Assembly (NCBI GenBank): GCA_035698665.1
Contig: DASSBN010000058.1
Coordinates: 1-33,166 of the forward strand
Origin: DATEOR01 sp035698665
GTDB lineage: Bacteria; Actinomycetota; Thermoleophilia; Gaiellales; Gaiellaceae
Direction: 5' to 3'
Length of the DNA stretch: 33,166 nucleotides
Shown in pieces: positions 28,119 to 33,166 of this stretch (within the stretch, counting starts at the first letter, position 1; each line of letters opens with the position of its first letter). Under the pieces are notes generated by a model. The model was not told the origin of the DNA. It saw only the letters and a list, made by a program, of their open reading frames with translations, and searched no databases. The translations under genes and the position numbers were made by a program.

Positions 28119-30550
28119 GGGATCTCCGCGCGGATGACCGTCCCGCGCCCGGGCGAGCTCTCGACGTGCAGCCGCCCGTCGAGCGCCTCGACGCGGTCAG
28201 CGAGCCCCCGCAGACCGGTGCCGCTCCCCGGGTCGGCCCCGCCGACGCCGTCGTCCGCCACCTCGACGACCGCGTTGCCGTTCAGCCGCGTCACGCGCAC
28301 CCCGACGCTCGACGCCTGCGCATACTTCGCCACGTTGGCCAGCGCCTCGGAGACGACGTAGTAGGCGGCCGCCTCGACGGGAGGGGGAAGGCGCTCCTCC
28401 GGGGCGAGCACGTCGACCGGGAGGGGCGCCCGGCCCGCGAGCGCCTCGAGCGCGGCCGAAAGTCCACGGTCTGAGAGTACGGCCGGATGAATGCCTCGCG
28501 CCAGCTCGCGGAGCTCTTCGAGCGCCTGGGCAAGCTCCTCGGATGCGCCGTTGAGGAGCTTCGACGCTTCGTCGGGATCCGCCTGCAGCTTGGCCTGGGC
28601 GAGCCGGAGAGCGAGCGAGAGCGAAACGAGGCGCTGCTGCGCGCCGTCGTGGAGGTTCCGCTCGAGACGACGCCGTTCGGCGTCGCCCGCCTGCAGAAGG
28701 CGCTTGCGCGAATGGCGCAGCTCTTCCTCCTGCCGTTTTCGCTCGGTGATCTCCATGCCGGAGATGAGGAAGTTGGGCCGCCCGTGCTCGTCGAGCAGAG
28801 GCGTCGTCGACCAGGCCACGACCGCCTGCCCGCCGCCCGCCGCGCGCCAGTGGTTCTCGTGCTCGCCGGCAGCGCCCTCGGCCGCGAGGGAAGCGAGCTC
28901 GCGGTGCACCTCCTCGACCTCATCGGGGACGATGAACACCTCCCAGAACTTCTTCTCGCGGAAGGCCGGCCCGTCCGGCACGCCTGCCAGCTGCTCGAGC
29001 GTCTGATTGAAGCGGACGATGTTTCCCTCGGGATCGATCATGCAGAAGAGGCTCGGCGCGTTGTCGACCACGGTTCGGATGAAGTCGCGCTCGCGCTCGA
29101 GCTGCGCGGCGAGATGCTTGAGCTCGGTGAACTCGCGCGCGATGAGGATCGCCTCCTCGCCGTCCTTCACGATTCGCGCCTCGAAGTCCCGTTGGACCCC
29201 GTCGATCTCGACGCGGTAGTCGCCCGTGACGAGACGGCCGGTGTCGATCGCTTCACGCACGCCGTTCACGATCTTGTCCGCGACCTCCTGGGGGAGGATG
29301 TCGTGCGCCCGGCTGCCGAGGAGCCGCTCCGGCGACGTGATCAGGTCTTCGGGGTGCCCGTTGAAATCCAGGTAGGTGCCTTCGCGATCGAAGCGGAACA
29401 TGAGGTCGGGGGCCGCGTCGAGGAGCGCGCGATACCGTCCCTCGCTCTGCCGCAGAGCCTGAACGGTGCGCTCCCGGGCGAGCGCGAGGCTGGCCGCGGC
29501 GCTGACCGCCTCCACCAGGTCGCGTTCCTCCGCGAGCGCGGAATCGTGGACGAGGGTGGCGACGACCTCGCCCTCGTGCTCCACGAAGGTCGTCGTCTTC
29601 CCCTCGCGGGCGGACGCCGCCGCCAGGTCGTAGGGGAGCCCGTCGGACCCGATCCACTCGTAGGTGTCCGGGAGCCAGACCGCCAGGTCGAGATCCGGGT
29701 CGTTGAGCGTCCGCGCGATCGCGTCGCGGAGCTCCTGCAGGTTGCCCGCGCTCAGGAGCTCGACGACGAGCACCGCCACGGACGCGCGGGCGAGGCGGAT
29801 CTGCAGCAGCCCAGCCAGGAAGGCGAGCGGCACGAGCGCGAACGAGAAGATGACGAACCACCACATGACGTCGGCAGCGCGCTGAGAGACCAGCGAGACC
29901 GCGATGGCGAGGCCGATGAAGGCGAGCGTCGCCGCGGAGGTGATGAAGATCGGCGCGAGCGTCCGCCTGAGAGGCGGGGACGCCGCGCGCCAACGGCGGA
30001 AGAGCACCCAGGCGGTTCCGAGGAGGACGTAGCCGGCGCCGAGGACCGCGAAGACGCCCAGGGCATTGCGGGCGTTCTCCGAGTCCCAGGTCGCGAGCAG
30101 GTTGTCCGGGCAGCCCGTGCAGTTCTCGGCGCCGAAGACGTTGTAGAGCGTCTGCACGCCGAGGACGAGGAAATAGGCCGTCCCGACGATGGAGTAGACG
30201 AGCTTCGTCTCGAGGTACCCGCGCGGGAAGGCGAGCAGCGCGTGGACGAAGACGGCGATTCCGAGGCCGCCCAGGATCTCCCCCAGCGCGAAGAGGTACT
30301 GGTTGCTCGTCTCCGAGAGTGCGCCGAGCATGAAGGCGAAGCCGACGGTGGCCATGAGCGGGCCGAATCTGTTTCCCGGCCGCCGCGCCCACGCGAGGAG
30401 ACCCGTGCCGATGAACGACCAGACGATGACGAGGTAGAGCGCGGCGATGAACTCCGGGTTGTCCTCGTGATCGCTCGTCAGCGTGAGGTAGAGCGCGCCC
30501 GCCGTTGCGGCGAGCGCAAGCGTCAAGACCACGAGAATCCGGGTGCGCAT
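28109..30550 (-). CDS. Membrane sensor histidine kinase (HisKA_3) with two PAS domains
   Basis: An 813-residue kinase. The first ~260 residues hold about eight hydrophobic segments (WSFIGTGLLAW, FAFMLGALSE, YLFALGEILGGLGIAVFVHA, FLVLGVQTLYNVFG, and others), then a GAF-like region, PAS1 (RYRALLDAAPDLMFRFDREG) and PAS2 (FIRTVVDNAPSLFCMIDPEG). The dimerisation/phospho domain is ERRRLERNLHDGAQQRL with phospho-His634, typical of NarX/DegS-type kinases. The ATPase domain has VVSEALANVAKYA (N box), VADDGVGG and GTGLRGL. ATG 30550 lies four bases after the stand-alone REC stop; the longer frame to 30583 enters that gene. It should phosphorylate the downstream NarL-type regulator and perhaps the REC of the cyclase fusion. 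Confidence 0.93.
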   Translation of the reverse strand: MRTRILVVLTLALAATAGALYLTLTSDHEDNPEFIAALYLVIVWSFIGTGLLAWARRPGNRFGPLMATVGFAFMLGALSETSNQYLFALGEILGGLGIAVFVHALLAFPRGYLETKLVYSIVGTAYFLVLGVQTLYNVFGAENCTGCPDNLLATWDSENARNALGVFAVLGAGYVLLGTAWVLFRRWRAASPPLRRTLAPIFITSAATLAFIGLAIAVSLVSQRAADVMWWFVIFSFALVPLAFLAGLLQIRLARASVAVLVVELLSAGNLQELRDAIARTLNDPDLDLAVWLPDTYEWIGSDGLPYDLAAASAREGKTTTFVEHEGEVVATLVHDSALAEERDLVEAVSAAASLALARERTVQALRQSEGRYRALLDAAPDLMFRFDREGTYLDFNGHPEDLITSPERLLGSRAHDILPQEVADKIVNGVREAIDTGRLVTGDYRVEIDGVQRDFEARIVKDGEEAILIAREFTELKHLAAQLERERDFIRTVVDNAPSLFCMIDPEGNIVRFNQTLEQLAGVPDGPAFREKKFWEVFIVPDEVEEVHRELASLAAEGAAGEHENHWRAAGGGQAVVAWSTTPLLDEHGRPNFLISGMEITERKRQEEELRHSRKRLLQAGDAERRRLERNLHDGAQQRLVSLSLALRLAQAKLQADPDEASKLLNGASEELAQALEELRELARGIHPAVLSDRGLSAALEALAGRAPLPVDVLAPEERLPPPVEAAAYYVVSEALANVAKYAQASSVGVRVTRLNGNAVVEVADDGVGGADPGSGTGLRGLADRVEALDGRLHVESSPGRGTVIRAEIPCG

Positions 30551-30554
30551 CGCT

Positions 30555-30905
30555 CTATCGAAGCACAGCGTGCAAGGCCGCACCGCTGAGCTCGGCCTTG
30601 GGCACGAACCCGCGCGCGCCGCACTCGTAGACGAGCGGCCCGAAGTCGGCCGCGTCGCGGCTCGACGTCAGGACGATCGTCGGCATGTAGCCGTTTGCCC
30701 CCAGGGCCGTCGCGACGGCGAACCCGTCCATGTCCGGGAGCTGGACGTCCAGGAGGACGATGTCGGGCTCGAGGCGGTGAACCGCCTCCACGGCCGAGGT
30801 CCCGTCCTCCGCCTCGCCGACGATGTCGAACCCGTCAGCCTCGAGAATGGCGCGCGCGGTCGCGCGGAAGCTGGGGTGATCGTCGACGATCAGGACAGTG
30901 GCCAC
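30555..30905 (-). CDS. Stand-alone REC-domain response regulator
   Basis: A 116-residue regulator with only a receiver domain: VLIVDDHPSFRATARAIL (Asp8/Asp9), phospho-acceptor Asp53 in IVLLDVQLPDMDG, PTIVLTSSRDAADFG and GFVPKAEL (Lys). There is no output domain. GTG 30905 gives the normal REC N-terminus; ATG 30935 or GTG 30953 would add a short non-conserved tail and cross the inverted repeat upstream. It lies four bases before the kinase, so it may be a phosphate sink or allosteric partner of it. Confidence 0.88.
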   Translation of the reverse strand: MATVLIVDDHPSFRATARAILEADGFDIVGEAEDGTSAVEAVHRLEPDIVLLDVQLPDMDGFAVATALGANGYMPTIVLTSSRDAADFGPLVYECGARGFVPKAELSGAALHAVLR

Positions 30906-30911
30906 GAAGAA

Positions 30912-30956
30912 AGTGTGGCTGACCGCCGCTTCCATCGGAATACGGCTAACCACACT
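30912..30956. repeat. Inverted repeat upstream of the REC gene
   Basis: AGTGTGG (30912-30918) and CCACACT (30950-30956) are perfect complements 31 bases apart. Extended arms AGTGTGGCTGACC and GGCTAACCACACT still match at 10 of 13 positions. It lies between the CBS gene and the REC gene and could be an operator or a long hairpin. Confidence 0.5.
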
Positions 30957-30971
30957 CTTTTGCGGGGTTTT

Positions 30972-31361
30972 CTAGACCCCTCTCGGCGAGGAATCCTCGA
31001 GCGCGACCCGCATGAGGTCGCGAATCGAGACGATTCCCGCGACGCGGCCCTCGTCGAGGACGGGGAGGTGCCGGAAGCCGCCGTGGATCATGAGCGCAGC
31101 GGCATGGCCCGTGGAGTCGTCCGCCTCGATCGTCTCGGGGTGGCGGGTCATCCAGTCCGCGACCTTCGCATCCTCGCTGTAGCCGGCGGCGACCGCCTTC
31201 ATGAGGTCGCGCTCGGTGAGGATGCCCTCGAGCCGCTCGCCGGCGAGGACGAGCACGGCGCCGACTCCCCGTTCCACCATCCGCTTCGCGGCATCCGCAA
31301 GCCGCTCGTCTCCGGAGACGGTGAGGATGTCGCGCGTCATGTGGTTGGACACGACGGCCAT
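30972..31361 (-). CDS. Tandem CBS-domain protein
   Basis: A 129-residue protein made of two CBS modules: MTRDILTVSGDERLADAAKRM ... AVLVLAGERLEGILTERDLM and MTRHPETIEADDSTGHAAALM ... LPVLDEGRVAGIVSIRDLM. Pairs of CBS motifs bind adenosine nucleotides and usually regulate an enzyme or transporter, or act alone as an energy sensor. ATG 31361 has no ribosome site; TCGACG, 17 bases, then TAGGAT (31378-31373) lie upstream, giving a very short leader. The stop is followed by a weak GGGGT-CTAGAAA-ACCCC hairpin. Confidence 0.93.
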   Translation of the reverse strand: MAVVSNHMTRDILTVSGDERLADAAKRMVERGVGAVLVLAGERLEGILTERDLMKAVAAGYSEDAKVADWMTRHPETIEADDSTGHAAALMIHGGFRHLPVLDEGRVAGIVSIRDLMRVALEDSSPRGV

Positions 31362-31426
31362 CGGAGGAGGCGATCCTAAAGCCCTGCGGGCGGCGCGTCG
31401 AGGCTCCGTGCCGATTGGGCGCCGAG

Positions 31427-32356
31427 CTAGACGGCCCAGGCGGCGCAGATCTTCTCGATGTGGCGCTCGTCGGTGCCGCAGCAGCCACCAATGACGTTGA
31501 GCCCCGGCATGAGCGGGCGGAGGGCGCGGTAGCGCTCTGCCAGGTCGTCCGGGTCTCCCTGATCGAGATCCTCGGCCTCGTCCAATTCGGCATGGCTCAT
31601 CGTGGAGGCGTTCGCGCGAAGGCCGCGCACGCGCTCGAGCCCACCGTCCGAAAGCACACCCTCGAAATGGGTCGGGTGCGCGCAGTTGACCATGTAGTAC
31701 GCCGGGGCCTCGTCCGTCGCGGCGTCGACCTCGGCAACGGCGTCGCGGAGCTTCTGCCCGCTCGGCAGGCGTCCATCCGTCTCGACGGTGAAGGAGATCA
31801 CCGACGGGATGTCCGCCTCAGCCGCGGCCCGGGCGATCCCGGTCGCCTCGTCGGCGTAGGTGAGGGTGAGCGCGCTGACGAGGTCGGCGTTCGTCCGGGC
31901 GAACGTGGAGACCTGCGCCGAGTGGTACGCCTGCGCCTCGGAGGGGCTCATAGCCTCGCCGACGACGTAACCGTCGCCGCGCGGCCCGATGCATCCGCTG
32001 ATCAACATCTCCACCGCCCCTCCCGCCTTCGTGCGGACCTCTTCGAGCAGGGCGACGCCTCGGCGATTGACGTCGTCGAGAGCCTCGGTGGGGTAGCCGA
32101 GGCGGGCTCCCCAGTCGGGATTGGCCCGCCACGTCGGTGTGTCGAGAACGATGCCGACGCCCTGCCGCTCGGCAATCGCGACGTAGGCCGCGTAGTACCC
32201 ACGTAAGGCCCCGAGCCCCTCGGGATCATCGAGAAGAACGAACGAGGCGAAGTCCGGCAGCTCGAGCCCCTCCCGGAAGATCAGGGTCGTTTCCATGCCA
32301 CCGTCCGTGATGAACGTCCGGCCGTCGAGCTGAGGGAGGGACGCGCCCGCCGCCAC
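31427..32356 (-). CDS. Homocysteine S-methyltransferase family protein
   Basis: A 309-residue zinc enzyme of the Hcy-binding family. ITDGGMETTLIFREG opens the barrel, LDTPTWRANPDW, SGCIGPRGDGY and ISFTVETDGRLPSG follow, and the three zinc cysteines are in NCAHP (Cys225) and GGCCGTD (Cys292/293). It moves a methyl group from S-methylmethionine, betaine or a similar donor to homocysteine. Length fits the MmuM type, without the folate and cobalamin domains of MetH. GTG 32356 is preceded by TATAGT and a six-base gap, so the message is probably leaderless. Confidence 0.92.
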   Translation of the reverse strand: MAAGASLPQLDGRTFITDGGMETTLIFREGLELPDFASFVLLDDPEGLGALRGYYAAYVAIAERQGVGIVLDTPTWRANPDWGARLGYPTEALDDVNRRGVALLEEVRTKAGGAVEMLISGCIGPRGDGYVVGEAMSPSEAQAYHSAQVSTFARTNADLVSALTLTYADEATGIARAAAEADIPSVISFTVETDGRLPSGQKLRDAVAEVDAATDEAPAYYMVNCAHPTHFEGVLSDGGLERVRGLRANASTMSHAELDEAEDLDQGDPDDLAERYRALRPLMPGLNVIGGCCGTDERHIEKICAAWAV

Positions 32357-32368
32357 GAGCCGACTATA
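32357..32368 (-). promoter_or_regulatory. Probable -10 of the homocysteine methyltransferase gene
   Basis: TATAGT (32368-32363) is the best TANNNT hexamer in the window and lies six bases before GTG 32356, which has no ribosome site. No -35 is evident. Confidence 0.55.
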
Positions 32369-32395
32369 TGTCTCTGGAAAGCGCGAGACCTGCCG

Positions 32396-33166
32396 TTATG
32401 CGGAGGCTTCGGCCGCGAGCCGCCTGCCCTGGAAGCTCCTGCCCAGGAAAGCGACCGCCGCGATGAGCCCGGTGAGCACGAAGACGAGCGCCGTCCCGCC
32501 TGGAAGTCGCGTCAGAGCCTCCATGCCCGCGCCGACAAGGCCTGCGCACGGGATGGTCATGACCCAGGCGATGAGGATGTTGCCGGCAACGCCCCAGCGC
32601 ACCGCCGACAAACGACGTGTCGCCCCCGCTCCGAGCACCGAGCCCGAGATCGTGTGCGTGGTCGAGACCGGGAAGCCGTAGTGGGCAGTCAGCCAGAGGA
32701 TCGTCGCGCACGATGTCTGCGCGGCGAAGCCCTGCGGCGGGTCGAGCTTGGCGACCCGCGTGCCCAGGGTCTTGATGATCCGCCAGCCGCCCGCGTACGT
32801 GCCGAGCGCCATCGCGGTCGCGGCACTGAAGATGACCCAGTCGGGCGGGCGCGAGAAGTCCGCGTCGAGGTGGCCGGAGACGACGAGAGCCAGCGAGATG
32901 ATCCCCATGGTCTTCTGCGCGTCGTTCGTCCCGTGGGTGAAGGCGACGAAGCCGCCCGAGACGATCTGCAGGCGCCTGAAGACGCGGTTGACGACGCCGG
33001 GGTGCCGCCGTCGGATGATCCAGAGAAGCGCGAGCATGATCGCGGCGGCGAGGACGATCCCGAGGAACGGAGCGAGAAGCGACGGCACGAGCACCTTGTC
33101 GGCGAGCCCGTGCCAGTTGACCACGTCGAGGCCGGCGGCCGCGATCCCGGACCCGATCATCCCGCC
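32396..33166 (-). CDS. Pit-family inorganic phosphate transporter, N-terminus beyond window
   Basis: A 256-residue C-terminal part of a PiT transporter (usually 330-500 residues). The second signature GGFVAFTHGTNDAQKTMGIISLAL is present with the Gly-x-Asn-Asp-x-x-Lys core. Further landmarks are AMALGTYAGGWRIIKTLG, GFPVSTTHTISGSVLGAG and GVAGNILIAWVMTIP. The frame is still open at base 33166, so the start and the first signature lie outside. It should import phosphate (or metal phosphate) with a cation gradient; no phoU-like gene is seen here. Confidence 0.93.
   Translation of the reverse strand, partial: GGMIGSGIAAAGLDVVNWHGLADKVLVPSLLAPFLGIVLAAAIMLALLWIIRRRHPGVVNRVFRRLQIVSGGFVAFTHGTNDAQKTMGIISLALVVSGHLDADFSRPPDWVIFSAATAMALGTYAGGWRIIKTLGTRVAKLDPPQGFAAQTSCATILWLTAHYGFPVSTTHTISGSVLGAGATRRLSAVRWGVAGNILIAWVMTIPCAGLVGAGMEALTRLPGGTALVFVLTGLIAAVAFLGRSFQGRRLAAEASA

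Noticed and set aside
28487..30589. 700-residue plus-strand open frame
   Set aside because: Antisense of the histidine kinase. Its Glu/Arg/Asp-rich product has no recognisable domain.
1..33166. Search for tRNA, rRNA, CRISPR, insertion sequences, origin of replication
   Set aside because: No cloverleaf with a T-loop, no rRNA stretch, no spaced repeats, no transposase motif and no clustered DnaA boxes were seen by eye.

Overview
The window is a gene-dense, very GC-rich piece of chromosome (GC-rich third codon positions throughout). Most genes lie on the minus strand. The order infC-rpmI-rplT-trmH-like ... pheS-pheT, the TANNNT-type -10 hexamers a few bases before ATG/GTG starts, DUF2332, the NarL-type two-component genes and the non-canonical class III cyclase all point to an actinobacterium, perhaps a Thermoleophilia/Gaiellales-type lineage; the lineage is inference. 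I saw no tRNA, rRNA, CRISPR array, transposase or prophage gene.

Layout. 1-698 holds the N-terminal part of a membrane diguanylate cyclase, cut by the window edge. 759-2526 holds a DedA membrane protein followed by an M20 amidohydrolase. 2691-10563 is a long minus-strand run for a 2-oxoacid (pyruvate- or acetoin-type) dehydrogenase complex: E1alpha, E1beta, E2, a VOC protein, an apparently internally deleted quinone-oxidoreductase-like protein, then after a palindrome-rich gap E3 (lpdA), a small membrane protein, a DAO-type FAD oxidoreductase and a cupin. 10604-11571 (plus) carries an unrecognised internally duplicated protein and a PRC-barrel-like protein. 11568-16007 (minus) holds pheS, pheT, a family 2 glycosyltransferase and a YdcF-like protein. 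16031-19356 (plus) is a methyltransferase / LemA / DUF2207 cassette. 19357-24223 (minus) is thrS, infC, rpmI, rplT, DUF2332 and a SPOUT RNA methyltransferase, so the opposite-strand cassette splits the usual infC...pheST cluster. 24222-26256 holds small mixed genes. 26266-30953 is a signalling block: stand-alone REC, 7TM-like/PAS/PAS histidine kinase, NarL-type regulator, a 35-residue membrane peptide and a cyclase-REC fusion without an HTH. 30972-33166 holds a CBS-pair protein, a homocysteine S-methyltransferase-like enzyme and a truncated Pit-type phosphate transporter.

How it works together, and what stands out. Genes within runs are tightly coupled: at least eight adjacent pairs share the four bases NTGA, and several use TTG or CTG as the start. 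First genes of runs often show a TANNNT hexamer 6-8 bases before the start codon, suggesting leaderless mRNAs. Convergent pairs have no intergenic room, and two of the four share a CTAG as overlapping stop codons. The most unusual items are the cyclase-REC fusion beside a closely similar NarL regulator, the quinone oxidoreductase missing part of its Rossmann domain, the palindrome-packed gap at 5869-6210, the infC leader (terminator plus five-codon ORF), and the duplicated protein at 10604-11242.
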